A model generated the notes under the pieces. That model was not told the DNA's origin. It saw only the letters and a program-made list of their open reading frames with translations, and did no database searches. The position numbers and the translations under genes were made by a program. Below are positions 1-6,185 of a DNA stretch of 7,135 bases, piece after piece (within the stretch, counting starts at the first letter, position 1; each line of letters opens with the position of its first letter). Source of the DNA: Pseudomonadota bacterium (GTDB taxonomy: Bacteria; Pseudomonadota; Gammaproteobacteria; Steroidobacterales; Rariloculaceae); the NCBI GenBank assembly GCA_009843005.1, contig VYEH01000442.1, forward strand, positions 1 through 7,135, in the 5' to 3' direction.

Positions 1-173
1 AGTTGAATGGTTCCGGTGAATTGCGCTTGTGACTTATTAAGGTGGTTTGGAGTGGCCGTGTTGTCCGCCGGGGCCAGCACGACATGGATGGACTCGGGCG
101 CCGACGTGCCTTTCACTACCTTTACGGCCTCCCTCAGGTTCGTGTCGAGTTCCTCAAACAGCTTGTCGTCCAC
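1..173 (-). CDS. Partial XRE/HigA-NadS-like antitoxin or HTH regulator (N-terminal 57 codons)
   Basis: The frame opens at a GTG (171-173) and stays open for 57 codons to the window edge, so the C terminus is missing. The start is chosen because an excellent Shine-Dalgarno, AGGAG at 181-185, lies seven bases upstream. The N terminus reads VDDKLFEELDTNLREAVK, followed by KGTSAPES. This resembles the opening of small HTH antitoxin proteins of the HigA/NadS/YiaG type, which begin D-x-L-F-x-E-L, then an amphipathic helix, then a Gly-x-x-x-P stretch. Near the edge, LNKSQAQFTGTI looks like the first helix of an XRE helix-turn-helix (L-x-x-S-Q-x-x-F-A-x-x-I). Family members bind DNA and usually repress their own operon beside a RelE/HigB-like toxin. 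No toxin gene fits in the 142 bases between pilE and this start, so it is either solitary or its partner lies outside the window. The assignment rests on recalled family patterns; an ordinary small XRE regulator is the main alternative. Confidence 0.55.
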   Translation of the reverse strand, partial: MDDKLFEELDTNLREAVKVVKGTSAPESIHVVLAPADNTATPNHLNKSQAQFTGTIQ

Positions 174-180
174 TGAATCT

Positions 181-185
181 CTCCT
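181..185 (-). promoter_or_regulatory. Strong ribosome binding site for the partial antitoxin-like gene
   Basis: AGGAG, continued as AGGAGAG, lies seven bases before the GTG at 171-173. It is a near-perfect anti-16S match and is what decides the start, since no in-frame ATG competes. Confidence 0.65.
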
Positions 186-190
186 AACCG

Positions 191-225
191 ATTGGGACCA
201 ACGTGTGCATGTGCTGTGGCCCAAT
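191..225 (-). repeat. Inverted repeat in the leader of the antitoxin-like gene, possible operator
   Basis: On the plus strand ATTGGGACC (191-199) and GGCCCAAT (218-225) form an 8-bp inverted repeat with one bulged base, separated by 18 bases. It lies between the candidate -10 element (232-237) and the ribosome binding site (181-185). It could be an autorepression operator or a hairpin in the mRNA leader. The symmetry is seen directly; the function is inferred from its position before a putative DNA-binding protein gene. Confidence 0.4.
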
Positions 226-231
226 GCCTTT

Positions 232-262
232 ATTGTAGTTCATTGAACCCTATTACGGTAAA
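232..262 (-). promoter_or_regulatory. Candidate sigma-70 promoter for the antitoxin-like gene
   Basis: On the minus strand TTTACC (257-262) and TACAAT (232-237) resemble -35 and -10 boxes. The -10 matches the consensus in five of six bases and the -35 in four. The spacer is 19 bases, longer than ideal, which lowers confidence. Transcription would start near 225, giving a leader of about 50 bases. The 142-base gap between pilE and the antitoxin-like gene otherwise holds no gene and no evident intrinsic terminator. Confidence 0.3.
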
Positions 263-315
263 TCCATTTGTCGTCTGGTGCGCACGAGCGCCGATGATCG
301 GTTGGCGCAAAACCG

Positions 316-750
316 CTACCAGCAGGCACCGTCGGGGTCCGGGAAGGCGAGGCGCTGACCGGCGGCGTCGACAGAAAACCTGGCGCATGCTTGGTCCTGG
401 CTCATGTCCAAACCATTCGATCCACCGTCCGGCGTTGGAACAGCGACAGCCTGAAATGTGATGGCATCGGCCAGGGGCACGCTTAGCGTATAGATGCCGT
501 TTTCGCTGACACCGGTATTGAATCCCAGCGCTGCCAGATCGTCCGTGTAAGTGTTGTGTTGCAGGTAATGGCGCTCCTGGTTCGCCGCGAGTCGCAGCAA
601 TGCGGTCTTGGCTTCGGTGCGATGGGCGCGGATGATGTATTGGCGATAGGTCGGCACGGCGACCGCGCCAAGGATGCCTACGATCAGCAGGACGACCATC
701 AGTTCGATCAGTGTGAACCCCGCGAACCGGTTGATGCGTTTGGTAATCAC
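316..750 (-). CDS. pilE: Type IV minor pilin PilE
   Basis: A 144-residue prepilin. The GTG start (748-750) overlaps the pilY1 stop by four bases (GTGA). The leader MITKRINRFAG is basic and ends in Gly11, the expected prepilin peptidase site; the mature protein begins FTLIE with Glu at mature position 5. A hydrophobic helix follows (about residues 12-33), then VPTYRQYIIRAHRTEAK, a typical pilin alpha1 continuation. A conserved region around YTDDLAALGF and two cysteines, C122 and C143, close a C-terminal D-region loop just before the final Trp144. Length and features match PilE of Pseudomonas and Xanthomonas. It is one of the minor pilins that joins the pilus-priming complex, inserted in the inner membrane before assembly. 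As the last gene of the operon it depends on coupled translation from pilY1. Other PilA/PilE-type pilins look similar, but the position after pilY1 supports PilE. Confidence 0.93.
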   Translation of the reverse strand: MITKRINRFAGFTLIELMVVLLIVGILGAVAVPTYRQYIIRAHRTEAKTALLRLAANQERHYLQHNTYTDDLAALGFNTGVSENGIYTLSVPLADAITFQAVAVPTPDGGSNGLDMSQDQACARFSVDAAGQRLAFPDPDGACW

Positions 751-3700
751 GGTCCGGTTGCCTGTCTCCAGTAGGTACGTACCGGAGCGTTGTCGAATCC
801 GGACGGCAGGCAGGTCAATCCCACGCAGGCCAGCGGCGGCGGCGCACACTCGACGCCGACGCAGTCCGGGTCGTCGGCCGGAGGAAACAGGAAAACCGCC
901 TCGCCGGGAATCGAACCGGGCACTTCGATAGAACGATCGGCTTCGGTGAGTTGAGAGTCGTCACCCAGCCGGTCGAAGTTGCGTACGGGATCGCCGTTGA
1001 AGAGGTTCACGACGTAGAGCCGATTGGCGCCCGGGGCCGGCAGGCAGTTTTCGATACTGCTTTGCGTGTCGGCCGCGGGCGTGAAGGTCGTGAAGAAGAT
1101 GCGGTTGTTGAACGTGCGGCTCTCCGCCAGGACTTTCTCGCCTCGCCAGCCACCCTCGTTGAGATCGAGCCGCCAACCCGGGCTCCCAAACGGGATCGAC
1201 GGTTGCTGGTCGTCGGTGATGTCAACCAGGTCGTCGCCGATAATCGGGGACATGGTAGCGTATTCGCCCTGGGTCAGCGACTGGAAGACTGCATGGTCCC
1301 GCAAGGCGAAAAAACGATCGCGGGTAGCCACGCTGTTAGGGTGCGCGCGATGCCCGGAGCCGATGCCGATGTGAATGAACCGTTGTGCGCCGCGTTCCGC
1401 CAGGGCGATGTCCGGGGCATAGTAGAAGCGGCGCGTCTCAGCCGGGGCGGGCGCGTCGGCCGGTGCGCCGCCGAGTCGGGCAATCACCCCGCCGCTGACC
1501 AGGGTGGCGGCCGGGCGTCCGTTGAATACGTCGAATCGCCAGACCTGACCGCCCATGTCGGCGGCATAGAACCGGTCCGCGAATCCGTCGATGTCCAGGT
1601 CGATGACCCGCACGTCTGCGGGAATGGAATAGCGCATGTCCTCGGCTTCAAAATCCGAGCCGGTTCGACTTGCATGCCAGAGGAGGCGTCCGTCGAGAGC
1701 GTCGACTACGTAGAGGGCATTGCCTTGCCGGTCGACGCCGCCTTCGGGCCTGTCCTGGCCCGGGTCATAACCGCCTCCGAAGACCAGCACCAGTGACTGC
1801 GCGTTCTGCCCGGATCCTTGGATCCGAATGCGCGTCGGTACCGGCGTGGACCAGCTCTGTCCTAAGCCGGGTAACAGGGACGTATCGAGACGCCACAGCA
1901 CCCGTGGCGAGTCAGGCCGGCTGACATCCAGCGCGTAGTACGAGGAACCGCCTCGCCGCATGCCGAAGAACAGGTACGCTCTGTCGCCTTCGTCCGGCTC
2001 AATGACGCCATCGCCATCGGCTTGAACATGGGCGCGGATGGTTCCGTCGATTCCGTAGTGCTTGTCCGGGCTGGCGGCATTGGCCTGGAGTAGCAACTGG
2101 TCGCCCAGGAACTCCGGGGGAATGAATGCCCAGCGCTCTGCACCCGTTCGCGCGTCGATGGCGTGCAGGAACCCGTCGTTGGTGCCTGCAAAGATGACCT
2201 GGTCGGCGGGGTCGGGGTTTCTGACGGTTCCGCCGTAGGCGATCGACACCGGTCTGCCGTGGAGGGGATCGCCCATGCGCGAAGGCGGTTCTCCGGGTCG
2301 CAAGGTGCGCGCACCAGGCGATCCACGAATGAAATCGATAAGTTCGTCCCGGGCGGGATCGCCGGGATCCCCGATGCCGAGCAACGCTTCGTCGATCAGC
2401 CCATTGGTCCGCTGCACGGCGTTGTCGGCATGGGTCAGTTGCGCCTGTCCCAGGTACGTATAGACGCGGCGCGACTCCGGGTCGGGAATTCGTTCTGCCG
2501 CGCCGCCCAGAGCTACATCCTCACCGTCGGCCGTGGTTGACCAGAAGCTTCGCGAATGGGGCAGGAACCACCCGCTGAGCGAGTCGATGGCCGGGAGACC
2601 CCTGGCGTCCAGGATCGCGCCGTCGGAACCGCGCAACCGGTATTTCTTGATATTGCCCGGCCAGTGAACGTTACCGGCGGCGCGAAACACCGCCAGATAC
2701 AACTCGTCGCCGTTGCGCAGCCGGTTGAAGCTGTCCACCGGCACGGTCGCCGCGGTGAAGCTGGTCTGCGTTTCCCGAATCGAGGCGACCACGTTGGTCA
2801 ACGCCGCTTGTAGCGAGGCTCCATCGTCGGTGGTGAAATATGCGCCGCCACCCCTTGCCGCCGTGGTCGAAAGCAGCGGGTCGTCGGCGGTGAAGCCGAC
2901 CACGTGGGTAGCCACGCCTTGTTGGCCGGGACTTCCCGGATCGAGATCCGCTGCGAACAGGTAGGCTGCCATGTCGTCCAGGCAGGCGCCGTCTCCGGTC
3001 CCGTCGCAACCCGGGCCCACCGCGTCGGAAAAGCGCGGCAGGGCCGTGATCCTGTTGTCGGCGTTCGCATCCTCCGAAGGGGCGCTGCCGGTCAGTAGCA
3101 CGATGAAGTTTTTCTGGCACCCGAGTCGAATTGGTGATGCGTAGCGGGCGCCATCGCTGTCCGGATTCCGGGACCGGGCCACTGAGACTTGCGATCCAGG
3201 TCCGTCCCCGTAGTGGACGGTGCGACCCGCGAAGTACTGACCGGCTTCATAGAGGGTTTCGGCAAGCGGAGTCCAGCCTTCCGCCGTCAGTCCGCGGACG
3301 CTGTCGATCAATGTCGCCCGGGCCGTGTCGATGTCTTCGATCGCGTGCAGGACCGATCCGCCCTGGTCGAGATTGGTCGCCATCAGGCCGACGTTGACTC
3401 CGTCGATGCGGGTCAGAAGGGTCGCGGCGATGTCCTGTAACACGAGATGGCGCGTTCCCGGAACCGCCGGCGGACTGTGAAACCAATTGAGCCAGTTGCC
3501 GTCGTAGACGGTGTACAGGCGATCCGCCGGTCTCTGGCCCCAGGAGATTTCCTCACGTGGGTCCGTGCTCCAGGGGCGGTCGGCGTCGCCATTGCGGGCG
3601 AAGACGGCGAGAGGGTCCGTGCCGTCGCCGTGACGTCCAGCATCGTCTTCGCATTCCACCGGCCGGCCTTTCTCCAGCTCGTCCAGACGCTCCCAGCGAT

Positions 3701-4205
3701 CGCTCCCGGCCGGAGCGAATTGGGCGAAGCGGTCGGTATGGCTGCCGGCGCCCTGGCTGAACGCGTCCAGGCTCGTCCGGCAAGCCAACACCGTGCGCTC
3801 GAACCAGCGATCGGTGGAGCATTGCGGCGGCGCTCCAATGCCCGTGCGCCAGTAGATCCGCGCGGGATCGCATTGGCCTGTGTATTGAGCGGCCAGTTCG
3901 TAGCTTCCGCGGGTCTGGATCTCCTGCGCCAGGCCGGCGGAGGTGTCCAGGATCAACAATACGTTTGGCCTCGCTTCCGCAAAGCGGCGGGTATCCGAGA
4001 CGAACAGTTCCGTGTCGTCGCCGGAGGCCGGTGTCATGGCAAATAGCATCCAGAGCGCAGCGGACCCCGGCCAGTTGCGCGCCAGTTTCGGTCGCTGGCA
4101 GGGTTTCGGTGCAGGCATGTTGGTGGCTCTAATGGTGGTGGCGTGGTTCAACCGGTGGACGATGGTGGGCTCCCAGGGGGCGGCGGTCGGATTGGCGTTA
4201 ATCAT
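747..4205 (-). CDS. pilY1: Type IV pilus tip adhesin/assembly factor PilY1
   Basis: A 1152-residue secreted pilus protein, close in length to Pseudomonas PilY1. The start at 4205 overlaps the pilX stop (ATGA), like every other junction here. A second ATG at 4118 (residue 30) sits directly before a signal peptide: basic residues, hydrophobic stretch about 46-57, likely cleavage after ASG at 62. Residues about 80-470 form a von Willebrand A-like domain: NVLLILDTSAG (81-91), GWTPLAETLYEAGQYF (310-325), FIVLLTGSAPS (367-377). Two MIDAS positions look degenerate. Residues about 640-1110 are the Neisseria PilC-type beta-propeller, with blade motifs GTNDGFLHAIDARTGAERW (674-692) and GGQVWRFD (885-892). 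The loop D869-x-D-x-D-x3-D877 matches the PilY1 calcium site that controls retraction. The C terminus holds paired CVGxxC motifs. PilY1 primes assembly with minor pilins and sits at the pilus tip. The frame stays open upstream to 4676, but that stretch is antiparallel in logic to none and simply shadows pilX. Confidence 0.95.
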   Translation of the reverse strand: MINANPTAAPWEPTIVHRLNHATTIRATNMPAPKPCQRPKLARNWPGSAALWMLFAMTPASGDDTELFVSDTRRFAEARPNVLLILDTSAGLAQEIQTRGSYELAAQYTGQCDPARIYWRTGIGAPPQCSTDRWFERTVLACRTSLDAFSQGAGSHTDRFAQFAPAGSDRWERLDELEKGRPVECEDDAGRHGDGTDPLAVFARNGDADRPWSTDPREEISWGQRPADRLYTVYDGNWLNWFHSPPAVPGTRHLVLQDIAATLLTRIDGVNVGLMATNLDQGGSVLHAIEDIDTARATLIDSVRGLTAEGWTPLAETLYEAGQYFAGRTVHYGDGPGSQVSVARSRNPDSDGARYASPIRLGCQKNFIVLLTGSAPSEDANADNRITALPRFSDAVGPGCDGTGDGACLDDMAAYLFAADLDPGSPGQQGVATHVVGFTADDPLLSTTAARGGGAYFTTDDGASLQAALTNVVASIRETQTSFTAATVPVDSFNRLRNGDELYLAVFRAAGNVHWPGNIKKYRLRGSDGAILDARGLPAIDSLSGWFLPHSRSFWSTTADGEDVALGGAAERIPDPESRRVYTYLGQAQLTHADNAVQRTNGLIDEALLGIGDPGDPARDELIDFIRGSPGARTLRPGEPPSRMGDPLHGRPVSIAYGGTVRNPDPADQVIFAGTNDGFLHAIDARTGAERWAFIPPEFLGDQLLLQANAASPDKHYGIDGTIRAHVQADGDGVIEPDEGDRAYLFFGMRRGGSSYYALDVSRPDSPRVLWRLDTSLLPGLGQSWSTPVPTRIRIQGSGQNAQSLVLVFGGGYDPGQDRPEGGVDRQGNALYVVDALDGRLLWHASRTGSDFEAEDMRYSIPADVRVIDLDIDGFADRFYAADMGGQVWRFDVFNGRPAATLVSGGVIARLGGAPADAPAPAETRRFYYAPDIALAERGAQRFIHIGIGSGHRAHPNSVATRDRFFALRDHAVFQSLTQGEYATMSPIIGDDLVDITDDQQPSIPFGSPGWRLDLNEGGWRGEKVLAESRTFNNRIFFTTFTPAADTQSSIENCLPAPGANRLYVVNLFNGDPVRNFDRLGDDSQLTEADRSIEVPGSIPGEAVFLFPPADDPDCVGVECAPPPLACVGLTCLPSGFDNAPVRTYWRQATGP

Positions 4206-4660
4206 GGTGGCGCGGTTCCAGGATCGGCGGGATCGGCCGGTCCCAGGACATAGAATTCCTGGCGCTGGGTCGAGACGGCATTTCGAGGCCCCGTACCCAC
4301 GGCCGTGATCTCGAAATGAAACGCCTGCAGTTCGGCAGAGCCTTCGCCCAGGCTGAAAGCCGCGCCCGGTACGGGCGTTGACTCGGAAAAGACGACTACC
4401 GCCTCGGTGGCCGCACCACTGTCGTCGAGTCGGGTGAGGGGAAGGGCGCCCGGCGATTCCACACTGAACTCTCCCCGGGCGATGGCCAGTTCGATGCCGG
4501 TTGAGGCTGCCTGAAACGCTAGGTCGTAGGAGGTCACGTTGCCGGCCATGACGATTTGCAGCGTCGCCGTATTCATGGCGGATGCGGTCACCAACGTAAC
4601 GGCCGTGAGCAATACCAGCGTGACGATCAGGGCGACGCCCGACTGCCGCCGGCCGATCAC
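4202..4660 (-). CDS. pilX: Type IV minor pilin PilX
   Basis: A 152-residue prepilin starting at GTG (4658-4660), which overlaps the pilW stop by four bases. The leader MIGRRQSG ends in Gly8, followed by the hydrophobic VALIVTLVLLTAVTLVTASAM and then NTATLQIVMAGN, the signature of the PilX N-terminal family (a small-residue-rich helix ending in M-A-G-N). Mature position 5 is Val rather than Glu, as known for Pseudomonas-type PilX and its type II secretion counterpart GspK. The C-terminal FHFEITAVGTG and EFYVLGP match the conserved end of PilX proteins. It contains no cysteine, so no disulfide-closed D-region. At 152 residues it is on the short side for the family. It belongs to the priming complex with FimT, PilV, PilW and PilY1 and is expected to lie at or near the pilus tip. 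Confidence 0.9.
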   Translation of the reverse strand: MIGRRQSGVALIVTLVLLTAVTLVTASAMNTATLQIVMAGNVTSYDLAFQAASTGIELAIARGEFSVESPGALPLTRLDDSGAATEAVVVFSESTPVPGAAFSLGEGSAELQAFHFEITAVGTGPRNAVSTQRQEFYVLGPADPADPGTAPP

Positions 4661-5730
4661 GACGACGACCTCGCATTGCGCAATTGAATCGTCCGGGTCA
4701 CGACGATGCGCCGATACGCGTCATTCGGAGCCGTTTGATCCTGATCCGCGTAGTCGTACTCTCGGGTATCGGAAAACCCTTGTTCCGGGCGCTCCGCGCG
4801 CACGCGCAGCCAGATTCGTACCGCCAGAATCCGGGCCTCGGGCAGGAACGCCGGATCGCCGGGACCGAGCAGCGGATCCCCCGGGTTGACGTAGCGATTC
4901 ACCGAGCCACGGCCCAACGCTCCGGCCCGGTCCGTGTCCACTCCGAACTGGACCTGGAAGTCTTCGACGCCCGGAACGACCTCCTGGTCGACGATTCTCG
5001 GACCCGATGAACTGCCCGCCAGTGTCTTCATGCGCAACGACGGGACGGGGTTGCCCGGAGTGTCCAGGGAGGAGCGCCGGCTGACGTAATAGCCTCGGCT
5101 CAACAGTTGAAAGGACCGGGACTGCAGCGGGGGTTCTGCTGGTGGTTCCGGCGGCGCTACGCCATCGAAAATGATTCCGTGTCCGAAGCGTGCGGTTCGC
5201 ACATACAGGGTGCCTCGCCGCATCGCGTCCGGCGGTGTTGATAAATCTCTTCTCCGAATAATAAAAAAAATATCGGCATCGGGTTGTGCCTGCCCGGACG
5301 GCGAGCATCCGATCCAATCGAAGCCGTTGTTGGTTCCGGCAACCGGAGCATCGAAGTCGATCGCCCAGTTGCGTCCGCAGTCGTTGCGTACGGCAAGCCC
5401 CGGGGGCACCGGCTGCATGGGCGAGGCGCGATTCTCAATATCGCCCGGGCGCGTGGTCAATCCGAAATGCCCGGCCATGCGCACGTCGTCTTCCAGAAAG
5501 GCCAGGGCCAGCCTGGCGTTCTCCTGCAGCCTCGCGGTGGATTCGTTCACCCGGAACGCCGCCTGTCCCTGGGTGAACGCGGTCATCGCGCCCAGCAGGA
5601 GGAAGGAACCCAGGGCCATCGCGACCATCAGTTCGATCAGTGTCATCCCACGAACCTGTACCTCGGTTCGGCATTCCGGCGCCCGGCGCCGAGCCGGTGT
5701 CATGCGCAGGTGGGACAACGCGCGAATCAT
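4657..5730 (-). CDS. pilW: Type IV minor pilin PilW
   Basis: A 357-residue prepilin, the largest minor pilin here and at the long end for PilW. The ATG at 5728-5730 overlaps the pilV stop (ATGA). Cleavage is expected after Gly28 (VRG), giving MTLIELMVAMALGSFLLLGAM with Glu at mature position 5. The 28-residue leader is long; an ATG at residue 10 (5701-5703) would shorten it to 19. After the helix, ESTARLQENARLALAFLEDDVRMAGHFG (63-90) is highly typical of PilW. A cysteine pair (C118, C142) flanks NWAIDFDAP and NGFDWIG. VVPGVEDFQVQFGVDTD (251-267) is the conserved PilW C-terminal-domain motif. The GspJ-like protein bridges the other minor pilins and PilY1 in the priming complex. An A/T-rich stretch with rare codons (about 5236-5275) interrupts the otherwise GC-rich gene. 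Confidence 0.93.
   Translation of the reverse strand: MIRALSHLRMTPARRRAPECRTEVQVRGMTLIELMVAMALGSFLLLGAMTAFTQGQAAFRVNESTARLQENARLALAFLEDDVRMAGHFGLTTRPGDIENRASPMQPVPPGLAVRNDCGRNWAIDFDAPVAGTNNGFDWIGCSPSGQAQPDADIFFIIRRRDLSTPPDAMRRGTLYVRTARFGHGIIFDGVAPPEPPAEPPLQSRSFQLLSRGYYVSRRSSLDTPGNPVPSLRMKTLAGSSSGPRIVDQEVVPGVEDFQVQFGVDTDRAGALGRGSVNRYVNPGDPLLGPGDPAFLPEARILAVRIWLRVRAERPEQGFSDTREYDYADQDQTAPNDAYRRIVVTRTIQLRNARSSS
5263..5270. repeat. 8-base A/T homopolymer inside pilW
   Basis: Eight A on the plus strand (eight T on the coding strand) span codons Ile154-Phe-Phe-Ile157 of pilW. The run lies in an A/T-rich island (about 5236-5275) that uses AGA, AGA, TTA, TCA and ACA codons, unlike its surroundings. 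The run is in frame in this sequence. Confidence 0.9.
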
Positions 5731-6185
5731 CGTTGCAGGGCCTGAATCGAGAGCCGGTATTGGAGTCGTCCCTGGCGTGGTTCCACCCAGGAAACTTCAA
5801 GTCGATACCCTGGGGGTACCGATCCCGAATCGACCTGGATGCGCCAATCGCCGTCGGGCAGACCGGTGCGGATTGCCCGGTCCCAGAGAAACAGGTCGTG
5901 AGCCGCCATCTGTTCGGGCGTACAGTCGAAACCTTCTCCCGCGGCGGCGGCACACCGGTTGTCGCTGCCGGGCCCAGAGTAGGCGTCAAGGCCGAGCGGG
6001 TTGCTTCGGATTCGCTCGGCCATGTCCGCAGCTAGGTTGGCGGCGTGAGCGCGGTAATTCGCAGTCTGGCCGGCACTCATGCCCTGGACTTGCAGCGCGG
6101 CGACGCCGAGCAGACCGACTGACAGCACCACCAGCGCTACCAGCGTTTCTACGAGACTCAGGCCACTTTGCACGGCCGCCCTCAC
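5727..6185 (-). CDS. pilV: Type IV minor pilin PilV
   Basis: A 152-residue prepilin. The GTG start (6183-6185) overlaps the fimT stop in a GTGA; a second GTG at codon 5 (6171-6173) is possible but would break the overlap pattern. Cleavage is expected after Gly8 (QSG), giving LSLVETLVALVVLSVGLLGVAALQ with Glu at mature position 5, which is a textbook PilV/GspI N terminus. Next comes ANYRAHAANLAADMAERIRSNP, the most recognisable PilV signature, then a small domain with two cysteines (in DNRCAAA and FDCTPEQ). The end, YRLEVSWVEPRQGRLQYRLSI, is the usual terminal strand pair. The protein is anchored in the inner membrane by its N-terminal helix and takes part in initiating pilus assembly with FimT, PilW and PilX. 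Confidence 0.93.
   Translation of the reverse strand: MRAAVQSGLSLVETLVALVVLSVGLLGVAALQVQGMSAGQTANYRAHAANLAADMAERIRSNPLGLDAYSGPGSDNRCAAAAGEGFDCTPEQMAAHDLFLWDRAIRTGLPDGDWRIQVDSGSVPPGYRLEVSWVEPRQGRLQYRLSIQALQR

Noticed and set aside
184..243. 19-codon minus-strand frame (MNYNKGIGPQHMHTLVPIG) just before the antitoxin-like gene
   Set aside because: It overlaps the candidate -10 box, has only a weak ribosome binding site and resembles nothing known. It could be a leader peptide on read-through transcripts, but nothing shows it.
278..315. Short inverted repeats after pilE (for example CGGTT/AACCG and the palindrome GTGCGCAC at 278-285) as a terminator
   Set aside because: The stems are only four or five base pairs and no T-run follows on the minus strand, so an intrinsic terminator is not supported.
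951..1796. 281-codon plus-strand open frame
   Set aside because: It is antisense to the conserved PilY1 propeller; the opposite strand explains all of its sequence.
4206..4676. 157-codon upstream extension of the pilY1 frame
   Set aside because: It overlaps pilX entirely in another frame, is rich in Arg/Gly, and the ATGA overlap at 4205 gives a natural start.
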